Assembly: GCA_019638935.1 (NCBI GenBank)
Contig: JAHBSW010000017.1
Span: 1-45,236 of the forward strand
DNA from: Cryobacterium sp.
GTDB taxonomy: Bacteria; Actinomycetota; Actinomycetes; Actinomycetales; Microbacteriaceae
Reading direction: 5' to 3'
Length of the DNA: 45,236 nt
This document shows, piece by piece, positions 35,269 to 42,865 of the stretch. Below the pieces are notes generated by a model. That model had not been told where the DNA came from, searched no databases, and saw only the letters and a list, made by a program, of their open reading frames with translations. Each line of letters opens with the position of its first letter. Within the stretch, counting starts at the first letter, position 1. Position numbers and translations under genes: made by a program.

Positions 35269-35575
35269 CCAGCATCCGCACCCCGGTCAGGAACCAGGTG
35301 TCGCTGCGCCGCGGCGACGGATGCCCCTGTCTGCCTGGGCCATCATCGGCCTGGCCGTCGTCGGAATCGTCATCTACCTGTTCATCGACCACTTGCCGCA
35401 CGTGCTCGCGGCCCTCCCATATGTGGCGATCATTGGCATGGCAGCGATGCACATCTTCGGCCACGGCCACCACGGCGGCAGCCATCACACCAATCACGAC
35501 CACGCAGGCGGTGCTCGCCAGGATGGCGCCGCCGTCGACGGTGAGACCAGCAATGGCCCCCGCGATCCGTCATGA
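35258..35575 (+). CDS. DUF2933-like small membrane protein with His-rich tail
   Basis: A 105-residue protein: a polar N-terminus, two close hydrophobic segments (LSAWAIIGLAVVGIVIYLFI and VLAALPYVAIIGMAAMHIF), and a His/Gly-rich tail (GHGHHGGSHHTNHDHAGG) likely to bind metal. This matches DUF2933, found in copper and other metal clusters. ATG 35258 follows CCGGAGGAC inside the end of the GAPDH gene, and its stop overlaps the transporter start (ATGA). Function unknown. Confidence 0.75.
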   Translation: MTDDQHPHPGQEPGVAAPRRRMPLSAWAIIGLAVVGIVIYLFIDHLPHVLAALPYVAIIGMAAMHIFGHGHHGGSHHTNHDHAGGARQDGAAVDGETSNGPRDPS

Positions 35576-36582
35576 CCGTCGCCCACCCGTGGCTGCGTGC
35601 CACCCCAGTCGGACATCCTCGGCCCTGGCGGATGCTGTGGATCACGGCAGCCTGGGGTTCCTGTTTCGTCGGCATCACCATCGCCCTTGAGGACGCGCCG
35701 GTGCTGTGGCTCGCGGCACTGCGGGCCCTCATCGCTGGTGCCGCCCTCGCGTTGCTCATCGGCATCCAACGGGTGCCGATCCCGCGCGACCCGCGGACCT
35801 GGGCGCTCGTTGTCTGCCTCGGAGCGGTGAACATCGCCGTGGTGTTCGCGACGATGTTCGGCGCTGCTACCGGACTGTCTACCGGAATCGTGTCGGTGCT
35901 CGCCAACGCTCAGCCGATCCTCATCCTTCTGCCCGCGTGGTGGATCTATCGCGAACGCCCCACCCCCGTCGCCATCGTCGCCATCGCCCTCGGCTTCGCC
36001 GGGCTGCTCGTGATCGTGTTGCCGGTAGGGCTTGGCAGTGGGGCGTGGATCGCGTTGACCTCGGCGGCCGCTACGACTGCCGGCACCCTCATCGGGCGGA
36101 TCGTGCAGGCGGACCCGCGATTCGTGGCCGCCGCGCAACTGCTCATCGGAGGGGCTCTCCTCGCTGGCACCGCCGCTTTCGCGGAAGGACCCCCGAGGAT
36201 CTACTGGAGCATCCCGTTCCTTCTCGCCCTCCTGTTCCTGTCGCTGGTCGGGACCGCCGCGACGACAGTCGCGTGGTTCACCGAAACCCGACGTGCCCGT
36301 CTTGACATCCTCGCTGCGTGGACCCTGCTCGTGCCGGTGTTCGGAGTGCTCCTGTCCCTGGTGGTCCTGCGGGAAGACCCCGGTCTGTGGGGCTGGATCG
36401 GCATTGTCATCGTGCTGATCTCGATGGCCTTGCTCGCAGCGGGATCCCGGTGCCGATCCTCCGCGGCGGGAATCGCGGCAGTAGCTACCGTCCCACGAAC
36501 CGCCGAACACGCAACGCCCGACTCGGACGGACGAGACGAAAGTCACCGCCACCCCATGCGACCCGAGAGGAAACACCGATGA
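35572..36582 (+). CDS. EamA/DMT-superfamily transporter
   Basis: A 336-residue integral membrane protein with about ten hydrophobic segments in two EamA repeats, e.g. WAIGLAV-like helices around LAALRALIAGAALALLIG, VVCLGAVNIAVVFATMFG and ILAAWTLLVPVFGVLLSLVV. DMT exporters move small metabolites such as amino acids or nucleosides. The substrate is not predictable. A ~50-residue polar tail with His (DESHRHPMRPERKHR) follows the last helix. ATG 35572 overlaps the previous stop and its own stop overlaps the multicopper oxidase start, so it is in the same coupled run. In this context it may export a metabolite of the bypass; that is speculation. Confidence 0.85.
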   Translation: MTVAHPWLRATPVGHPRPWRMLWITAAWGSCFVGITIALEDAPVLWLAALRALIAGAALALLIGIQRVPIPRDPRTWALVVCLGAVNIAVVFATMFGAATGLSTGIVSVLANAQPILILLPAWWIYRERPTPVAIVAIALGFAGLLVIVLPVGLGSGAWIALTSAAATTAGTLIGRIVQADPRFVAAAQLLIGGALLAGTAAFAEGPPRIYWSIPFLLALLFLSLVGTAATTVAWFTETRRARLDILAAWTLLVPVFGVLLSLVVLREDPGLWGWIGIVIVLISMALLAAGSRCRSSAAGIAAVATVPRTAEHATPDSDGRDESHRHPMRPERKHR

Positions 36583-38093
36583 CTGTGCCATCAGACCCGC
36601 GTACCCGCTTCCTGCTCACACGACGAGCGTTCCTCGGCGTTAGCGTCGGCACCCTCGCGACCATTGCGCTGGCCTCCTGCGCTCCCGCTGCGAACTGGGT
36701 GCAGCCCGACGGCGCCCCCGTGCGGGAGGCCGAACGCCGCCGCGGAGGCACCGGCAAGGTCACCACCGCGACATTGACCGCCGCACCCAGTGCGCTTGAC
36801 CTCGCCGGGACCACCGCAGCCACCTGGGCGTTCGGTTCGATCCCGGCCCCCGTGATCCGTCTCGGCGCTGGAGACACACTGAAAGCGACCGTGCGCAACC
36901 AGCTGGACACCGACACCTCCGTGCACTGGCACGGGCTCGCACTGCGCAACGACATGGACGGCGTACCGCCAGTCACCCAGCAGCCCATTCGGCCCGACGA
37001 GAGCTTCGACTATGAGTTCATCGCCTCCGACCCTGGAACCTACTGGTTCCACCCCCACGTCGGGGTGCAGCTGGACCGCGGCCTCTACGGAGCACTGATC
37101 GTCGAGGATCCTGCCGAGGCCGGAGATTACGACGACGAATGGGTCATCATCCTCGACGACTGGCTCGACGGCGTTACCGCCACTCCCGACGAGGTCCTCG
37201 CCGAGTTGAGCCGGGGGATGGGAACGATGACAGGCGACATGTTCATGCGCATGGGCAACACGCTCATGGGCGCCACGTCCGACCTACTCGGCGGCGACGC
37301 CGGTGACGTCTACTACCCGACCTACCTCATCAACGGGAAACCGGCTGGGGACCCCGCCCAGTTCACTGCCTCGCCTGGTCAGCGGATTCGGCTTCGGATC
37401 ATCAACGCCGGTAGCGACACCGCATTCCGCGTCGTAGTCGGCGGACACACGCTCACGATCACTCACACGGATGGGTTTCCCGTCACTCCGAGCGAAGTCG
37501 ACAGCATCCTCATCGGCATGGGAGAGCGATACGACGCGGTCATCACCCTTGCAGATGGCGTCTTCCCCCTGATCGCGCAAGCCGAAGGCAAACGCGACCG
37601 CGGTTTCGCGCTCGTCCGCACCGGCGACGGCTCGGTGCCTGCAGTCGACGTAAGCGTCCCGGAACTGGACAGCGACCGCGTCGGTACCGCAGACCTACTC
37701 AGGGCAGCCGGTGAGGTAACGCTGCCGACAAGAGGGCCCGATCGACAGGTCTCCATCGCGCTCACCGGAAGCATGGCCGCCTACGACTGGGGCGTCGACG
37801 GCCGCCGCTTCGACATGAGCGACCCGCTCCGAGGCGCACATGAGATCCGGCAGGGGGAGCGTGTCCGGCTCACGATCGACAACCAGACGACGATGTGGCA
37901 TCCCTTCCATCTGCACGGTCACACCTACCAGCATCAAGACGGCGGCCCCCGGAAGGACACCTCGATCATCCTGCCGCAACAGACCCTCACCGTCGACTTC
38001 GACGCCGACAACCCCGGCCTCTGGGTCGCCCACTGCCACAACATCTACCACGCAGAAACCGGCATGACCACGGTGATCGGCTATCGGGCGTGA
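36579..38093 (+). CDS. Multicopper oxidase (Tat-exported lipoprotein)
   Basis: Laccase-like oxidase acting outside the membrane, probably oxidising toxic Cu(I) to Cu(II). The N-terminus has a Tat-type signal (LLTRRAFLGVS) running into a lipobox (ALASC). All four copper-binding blocks are present: HWHGLALRNDMDG, YWFHPHVGVQ, WHPFHLHGHTYQH and HCHNIYHAETGM; the last Met is the axial ligand position of the type 1 site. 504 residues is normal. ATG 36579 overlaps the transporter stop (ATGA) and has GAGAGGAAA upstream. It is the last gene of the copper island. Confidence 0.93.
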   Translation: MTVPSDPRTRFLLTRRAFLGVSVGTLATIALASCAPAANWVQPDGAPVREAERRRGGTGKVTTATLTAAPSALDLAGTTAATWAFGSIPAPVIRLGAGDTLKATVRNQLDTDTSVHWHGLALRNDMDGVPPVTQQPIRPDESFDYEFIASDPGTYWFHPHVGVQLDRGLYGALIVEDPAEAGDYDDEWVIILDDWLDGVTATPDEVLAELSRGMGTMTGDMFMRMGNTLMGATSDLLGGDAGDVYYPTYLINGKPAGDPAQFTASPGQRIRLRIINAGSDTAFRVVVGGHTLTITHTDGFPVTPSEVDSILIGMGERYDAVITLADGVFPLIAQAEGKRDRGFALVRTGDGSVPAVDVSVPELDSDRVGTADLLRAAGEVTLPTRGPDRQVSIALTGSMAAYDWGVDGRRFDMSDPLRGAHEIRQGERVRLTIDNQTTMWHPFHLHGHTYQHQDGGPRKDTSIILPQQTLTVDFDADNPGLWVAHCHNIYHAETGMTTVIGYRA

Positions 38094-38312
38094 CTACGGA
38101 CCCGGTCACGACAGTGAACAGGTAACAGCGCCGTCGACCGGACGGGGGCCGTGGGTCAATGCGGTGTGACCGCATCGTCACACGACGCGGCTTGATTGTC
38201 GGTCAGCCTGGCCGCGCCGCAGCCGCTGACGGCACCGCAGAAGCGGTCGTCCGTCCCGTCCGAAAACCTGTCCGTTTACCGCCCGTAGCCGTCCGTAAAC
38301 GTCCAGAGGTAG
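38094..38312. other. Gene-free right edge of the accessory region with GTCCG repeats
   Basis: This stretch (to glnA at 38400) holds no gene or tRNA I can find. At about 38250-38305 GTCCG recurs, and an inverted pair GTTTAC/GTAAAC flanks 15 bases (within CCGTTTACCGCC and CCGTAAACGTCC). It separates the copper island from the conserved glnA block, so it is where an integration scar would be expected. The matching left-hand repeat would lie outside the window, so this is only a candidate. Confidence 0.3.
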
Positions 38313-38350
38313 ACTGAGCCCCAGACGGCGACTGCCGCCTGGGGCTCAGT
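38313..38350. terminator. Strong bidirectional hairpin between the copper island and glnA
   Basis: A 17-base stem with one mismatch (ACTGAGCCCCAGACGGC, 4-base loop GACT, returning GCCGCCTGGGGCTCAGT). It lies between the convergent multicopper oxidase and glnA genes and fits a terminator for both, most naturally glnA (50 bases past its stop). It is followed by only a short A/T stretch. Confidence 0.7.
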
Positions 38351-38399
38351 AAATTGCTGGCCTCTGAGACCGGGAGTGCGGTCCCAAAACCCCTCGGAA

Positions 38400-39824
38400 T
38401 CAGACCCCGAAGTAGAGCTCGAACTCGTAGGGGTGCGGGCGCTGAGCGAGGGCGAGGATCTCCTTCTCGCGTTTGAGCGCGATCCAGGTGGTGATGAGGT
38501 CTTCGCTGAACACGCCCCCCGCGGTGAGGAAGTCGTGGTCCTTCTCGAGTGCGGCGAGCGACTCCTCGAGAGAACCGGGAACCTGCGGGATGTTCTTGGC
38601 CTCCTCGGGCGGCAGCTCGTAGAGGTCCTTGTCGACCGGCTCGTGCGGCTCGATCTTGTTCTTGATGCCGTCGAGGCCCGCCATGAGCTGCGCGGCGAAC
38701 GCGAGATACGGGTTGCCCGAGGCATCCGGGGCGCGGAACTCGATGCGCTTCGCCTTGGGGTTCGTTCCCGTGATCGGGATGCGGATGGCCGCCGAGCGGT
38801 TGCCCGCCGAGTAGACCAGGTTCACGGGTGCCTCGAAGCCCTTGACGAGACGACGGTAGCTGTTCACCGAGGGGTTCGTGAACGCGAGCACCGCGGGCGC
38901 GTGGGCGAGCAGGCCGCCGATGTACCAGCGCGCGATGTCGGAGAGGCCGCCGTAGCCCTTCTCGTCGTAGAAGAGCGGCGCTCCGTCGTTCCACAGCGAC
39001 TGGTGCACGTGCATGCCGGAGCCGTTGTCGCCGAAGAGCGGCTTCGGCATGAACGTCGCCGTCTTGCCCCACTCGTGCGCGGTGTTCTTGACGACGTACT
39101 TGAACTTGAGGATGTCGTCGGCCGCCTGCACCATCGTGTCGAAGCGGTAGTTGATCTCGCCCTGGCCCGCGGTGCCGACCTCGTGGTGGGAACGCTCGAC
39201 CGCGAGACCGACCTCCTTGAGCTTGAGCACGATGTCGTCGCGCAGGTCGGCGTGCTGGTCGAGCGGGCTCACCGGAAAGTAGCCGCCCTTGTACGGGGTC
39301 TTGTTGGCGAGGTTGCCGCCCTCCTCGACGCGGCCCGTGTTCCACGCGCCCTCGCTCGAGTCGACGGAGTAGAAGCTCGCGTATGGCTTGGTCTCGTAGC
39401 GCACGTCGTCGAAGATGTAGAACTCGGCCTCGGGGGCGAAGAATGCGGTGTCGGCGATGCCCGTCGACGCGAGGTAGCGCTCCGCCTTCTTCGCGATCTG
39501 GCGAGGGTCGCGACCGTAGATCTCACCGCTGCGCGGGTTGTAGATGTCGAAGACCATGACGAGGGTGCGCGCGACACGGAAGGGGTCGACGTAGGCGGTC
39601 GAGACATCCGGGATCAGCTGCATGTCGGACTCGTGGATCCCCTGGAAGCCCCGAATCGACGAACCGTCGAACAGCTGACCGACACTGAAGAAGTCCTCGT
39701 CGACGGTGCTCGCCGGAATGGTGAAGTGCTGCTGCACGCCGGGCAGGTCGGTGAAACGGATGTCGAGAAAGGCGACGTTCGTGTCCTTGATGTAGGCAAG
39801 AACCTCGGCGGAATCCTTAAACAT
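38400..39824 (-). CDS. glnA: Type I glutamine synthetase
   Basis: Makes glutamine from glutamate, ammonia and ATP in the cytoplasm; the central nitrogen-assimilation enzyme. 474 residues, the length of the GSI-beta class. Signature blocks: FDGSSIRGF, the ATP site region around [12 protein letters not shown], the ammonia-site region [10 protein letters not shown], and NRSAAIRIP. Tyr in DLYELPPEE is the adenylylation site seen in GSI-beta enzymes, so activity is likely controlled by GlnE. The start has GAAGGAG upstream. With the genes to its right it forms conserved actinobacterial core chromosome, marking the end of the accessory region. Confidence 0.97.
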   Translation of the reverse strand: MFKDSAEVLAYIKDTNVAFLDIRFTDLPGVQQHFTIPASTVDEDFFSVGQLFDGSSIRGFQGIHESDMQLIPDVSTAYVDPFRVARTLVMVFDIYNPRSGEIYGRDPRQIAKKAERYLASTGIADTAFFAPEAEFYIFDDVRYETKPYASFYSVDSSEGAWNTGRVEEGGNLANKTPYKGGYFPVSPLDQHADLRDDIVLKLKEVGLAVERSHHEVGTAGQGEINYRFDTMVQAADDILKFKYVVKNTAHEWGKTATFMPKPLFGDNGSGMHVHQSLWNDGAPLFYDEKGYGGLSDIARWYIGGLLAHAPAVLAFTNPSVNSYRRLVKGFEAPVNLVYSAGNRSAAIRIPITGTNPKAKRIEFRAPDASGNPYLAFAAQLMAGLDGIKNKIEPHEPVDKDLYELPPEEAKNIPQVPGSLEESLAALEKDHDFLTAGGVFSEDLITTWIALKREKEILALAQRPHPYEFELYFGV

Positions 39825-39909
39825 TCAGGGCGCTCCTTCGATACGGGTGAGGGCGGGCGGCACTCACCACCCGAGTCGAGGGTAGGGGTACGCGATTTCA
39901 CAGCGGTGT

Positions 39910-39935
39910 CACGGATGTTTCAGCCATGTTTCCTG
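39910..39935 (-). promoter_or_regulatory. Possible GlnR-type boxes upstream of glnA
   Basis: On the minus strand GGAAAC, 6 bases, GAAAC, then 4 bases and GTGAC, 6 bases, GTGAA occur about 85-110 bases upstream of the glnA start. GlnR sites are built from GTnAC/GAAAC half-sites about 6 bases apart, and glnA is the classic target. This is inference by eye only. Confidence 0.35.
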
Positions 39936-40000
39936 CGCCTGTTCCCGGGCACCGCGGTCGGGCGGCTCAGGATGCGGTCGGGGCTTTATAGACTTGCAGG

Positions 40001-40414
40001 ATGCCCAGCACCGCTTCGTCTGACCCGCTCGATCAGCGTTGGCCGGGTGAGCGACTGGGGCTGCCCAAGGAGGGATCGCGCTCGATCGGCCGCTTCGGCC
40101 GCCGACTCCTCGCCCTCATCATCGACTGGGGGCTCGCGGTTCTCGTCTCGCTCGCGTTCTTCGACTACGACCCGTGGGCGAACCTGGCGATCTTCGCCGT
40201 GGCGCAGATTCTGTTCCTCACGCTGCTCAGCGGCAGCATCGGTCACCTGATCGTGGGGCTGCGCGTTGTGCCGCTTGAGGGCGGGTGGATCGGCTGGTGG
40301 CGGCCGCTGGTGCGCACCCTCTTGCTGTGCCTCGTGATCCCCGCCGTCATCTGGGATCGCGACCAGCGTGGCCTGCACGACAAAGCGGCCGGTACGATCC
40401 TCGTCCGTCGCTGA
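40001..40414 (+). CDS. RDD-family membrane protein
   Basis: A 137-residue protein with the RDD pattern: an Arg-containing entry (RFGRRLLALIIDWGLAVL) and three hydrophobic segments, with the conserved WDRDQRGLHDKAAGT block at the end. RDD proteins are small membrane proteins of mostly unknown function, some linked to ion transport. Placement next to glnA is conserved in Microbacteriaceae-type genomes. ATG 40001 is the first good start; a ribosome site is weak (GCAGG). Confidence 0.9.
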   Translation: MPSTASSDPLDQRWPGERLGLPKEGSRSIGRFGRRLLALIIDWGLAVLVSLAFFDYDPWANLAIFAVAQILFLTLLSGSIGHLIVGLRVVPLEGGWIGWWRPLVRTLLLCLVIPAVIWDRDQRGLHDKAAGTILVRR

Positions 40415-40422
40415 GAGTTTCG

Positions 40423-40512
40423 CCGGTCGAGCAGCGGGCGAAGCCCGCGTATCGAAACCAGCGCTGAGCGAGGGGGTCTCGATACGCACCTGCGGCGCTA
40501 CTCGACCACCGG
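40423..40512. repeat. Intergenic palindromic repeat (REP-like) between convergent genes
   Basis: Two inverted arms, each about 37 bases, of related sequence: the left begins CCGGTCGAGCAGCGGGCG and runs to GCGTATCGAAACC; the right begins GGTCTCGATACGC and ends CTACTCGACCACCGG. It lies exactly between the stops of two convergent genes. I recognise GGTCTCGATACGC/CTACTCGACCACCGG as a widespread intergenic repeat in Microbacteriaceae. It probably also folds as a terminator. Confidence 0.75.
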
Positions 40513-40530
40513 AAGTCTCAACCTATGGAG

Positions 40531-41241
40531 TTAGCGCGGACGCCCCGCCCGCACCTTCATGGGGTCGATGCCCTTCGGGATCGGCAGCGGTGTCGCTTTC
40601 GCGAGTGACGCCAGCCGGTTGCTCACGGCCATCACCTCGGCCTTGTTGAGCACCTTCTTGTGCGCCCGCAGCGATCGTGCGAGCTTGTGCAGGGGCGCGG
40701 CATCGGGGTCCGGGCCGACGTGCACGACGTTGACGGGCACGTTCGGCAGGATCTTGGCGATCTTGCGGCGCTCGTCGTCGAGCATCCGCTGTGTGCGGGT
40801 GGCTGGCCCTTCGCCGATGAGCACGATGCCGCCCCGCCCGACAGCGCGGTAGACGGCATCCTGAGTGCGGGGGCTCACGGCGACGGGCATCTCACTGCCG
40901 ATCCAGCCACGGGGGAGCGAGCTCTTCATGACGGCGCCGACGGCACCGGCCTGGCCTTCGATCTGCGAGTACGCGGCACGCTCGGCCTTGCGACCGAGAA
41001 CGACGAGAAAGCCCAGCAGGCCCGTCATGAGACCGGCGACGACCCACAGGATGATTCCGATGATGTTGTCGCGCGAGATCAGCACGGCGGCGAGCACGCC
41101 GAGCAGCACCGGAATGAGGAAGGCGAGAGCCATCCATACCACCGACGACGGGTCGTAGCGCCTCGTCATGCGGAAGACCTGGTACATCTGCTTCAGGCGA
41201 CCGGGTTCTTTCGCCGACTTCTCACTCTTGTTTCGTGCCAT
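40531..41241 (-). CDS. DUF4191 membrane protein
   Basis: A 236-residue protein of the actinobacterial DUF4191 family. A Lys-rich N-terminus and MYQVFRMTRRYDPSS lead to two adjacent hydrophobic segments (VWMALAFLIPVLLGVLAAVL and IIGIILWVVAGLMTGLLGFL). A soluble domain of about 150 residues follows, with GRGGIVLIGEGPATRTQRML and a basic tail. Function unknown. It usually lies next to the lipoate/2-oxoacid dehydrogenase genes, as here. Its start region is divergent from the pseudokinase gene. Confidence 0.88.
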   Translation of the reverse strand: MARNKSEKSAKEPGRLKQMYQVFRMTRRYDPSSVVWMALAFLIPVLLGVLAAVLISRDNIIGIILWVVAGLMTGLLGFLVVLGRKAERAAYSQIEGQAGAVGAVMKSSLPRGWIGSEMPVAVSPRTQDAVYRAVGRGGIVLIGEGPATRTQRMLDDERRKIAKILPNVPVNVVHVGPDPDAAPLHKLARSLRAHKKVLNKAEVMAVSNRLASLAKATPLPIPKGIDPMKVRAGRPR

Positions 41242-41350
41242 GGTTCAACTTTATCGGTCTGCTCCCTCCCAATTCGCCCTCAGGTGGAATAGTGCACAGT
41301 TGGCCGACCAGTGGTGTTCGAGTCGGTCGAGGCTCAGGAACACTCTGGCC

Positions 41351-42811
41351 GTGGACACCATCGCCGGATACCGACTCGTACGGGTACTCGCTCGCGGACG
41401 ACACAGCGAGGTCTGGCTCGGGGCGACGCGCGCGACGGATGCGGCAGCCGCCCCCGTCGCGATCAAACTGTTTCACCCAGGGGTGCCCCTGACGCGGATC
41501 GACACCGAGGTCGAGGCTCTCGGCCGGGCAAGCCACCGGCACCTTCAGCGGCTGGTCGATCTGTCGCTGGATCCCGACGGACGCGCGTGCCTCGTGCTCG
41601 AGCGCCTGGGAACGAGTCTGGCGAAGGTGCTCGGCACTCGTGGCCGACTCGCAATGGGCGAAGCGGTGACCGCGCTCGCGCCCGTTGCCTTGGCCGTCGG
41701 CGAGCTGCACCGCGTCGGAATCGCGCACGGTCGGATAGACGCCGGATCGATCCTGTTCGATCATTCCGGTGCGCCCGTGCTCTCCTGCTTCGGTGACGCG
41801 ACGCTCGTGGGGGAGTTCCCGCACCCTCCGGCGTCATCGAGCCTCACCCCCGCGGAGGCAGCCAGCCAACCGATGCTCCGTGCAGATCGTCAACAGCTCG
41901 CCTCCCTCACGCAGAGCGTGCTCGAGCGCACCGACGACGCGGGCCAGATGCTGGGTTGGGTGCGGCAGCAGTCTGATGGTCTCCCGGACTTCGCTGCCGA
42001 GCTCGTCGATCGGCTCTTCTCGAGCGCATCGGCGACCCCCGTGGCGCTGACCGAGGCGGTCGAGCGGGTTCAGCCCCGTCCGCTCGAGCTTCGAGACTCG
42101 TGGTCGGTCGCGATCGGCGCGCAGGTGGCGGAGGACTCCGCGTCGCAGGAGGCGGGGCGCGCGGAATCGCTTGCGCGCCTACTCAACGACCTGCGAACAG
42201 CAGTGCATCTGCCCGAGTGGCTCGACTCGATGCTCGACGGATGGCTCGGTACCGTGCGTGCACGCGAGTGGGTGGCGCGTGGACGCGCCGCAGTGGCTAC
42301 CGTGCGCAAGCCCGTCTGGGTCGCCGCAGCACTTGGCTCGATCGCCCTCGTCATTTCCGCCACCGTGCTCGGCGGCGGCGCGCCATCCGCGGAACAGCCA
42401 GTGACCGGCTCGACGAGCTCGGTGCTCGCCCCCACGAGCGCGCCTGTCCCGACGGAACCCGCGGGGCTGCACGACACCGATCCGGTCGCCGCAGCTCGCG
42501 CGCTGCTCATGCTGCGCGACTCCTGCATCCGAGCGCTCTCTGTGCTGTGCCTTGACCACGTCAATCAGCCCGGCTCTGCGGCGATGGACGCGGATCGACA
42601 GCACATCCGTCAACACCAGCAGGGAGTGGCCCCCATCGAAGCGCGTGACTGGGCCGCCGCCGAGATCGTTCTCATCGAGGAGTTCGGCGATGGCGCACTC
42701 CTCGATCTCGTGCTGGAAGGCGTCGTCGCCGTGGGCGTCGAGCCCGCCATCGCCTCGCTGCTGCTCGTGCGCACTGAGACCGGCTGGCTCATCCGCGACC
42801 TCGTGCACTGA
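41351..42811 (+). CDS. Membrane-anchored protein pseudokinase
   Basis: A 486-residue protein with an N-terminal Ser/Thr-kinase-like fold: a degraded glycine loop (VLARGRHSEVWLG), the VAIK lysine, then HGRIDAGSILF where HRDxKxxN should be, and CFGDAT where DFG should be. The catalytic Asp and the Gly-rich loop are both lost, so it should not phosphorylate. After a variable linker there is one transmembrane helix (VWVAAALGSIALVISATVLG) and an extracytoplasmic domain of about 140 residues with a Cys pair. GTG 41351 is chosen as the start of the fold (IAGYRLVRVL). It is likely a sensor or scaffold. It lies beside the 2-oxoacid dehydrogenase genes; actinobacteria control that complex through kinases, but a link is speculative. 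Confidence 0.8.
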   Translation: MDTIAGYRLVRVLARGRHSEVWLGATRATDAAAAPVAIKLFHPGVPLTRIDTEVEALGRASHRHLQRLVDLSLDPDGRACLVLERLGTSLAKVLGTRGRLAMGEAVTALAPVALAVGELHRVGIAHGRIDAGSILFDHSGAPVLSCFGDATLVGEFPHPPASSSLTPAEAASQPMLRADRQQLASLTQSVLERTDDAGQMLGWVRQQSDGLPDFAAELVDRLFSSASATPVALTEAVERVQPRPLELRDSWSVAIGAQVAEDSASQEAGRAESLARLLNDLRTAVHLPEWLDSMLDGWLGTVRAREWVARGRAAVATVRKPVWVAAALGSIALVISATVLGGGAPSAEQPVTGSTSSVLAPTSAPVPTEPAGLHDTDPVAAARALLMLRDSCIRALSVLCLDHVNQPGSAAMDADRQHIRQHQQGVAPIEARDWAAAEIVLIEEFGDGALLDLVLEGVVAVGVEPAIASLLLVRTETGWLIRDLVH

Positions 42812-42865
42812 AGAGCACGTCGCCCGCGAACGCAGTGCTCGCCGGGGACGTGCCTCAGAAAAGGA

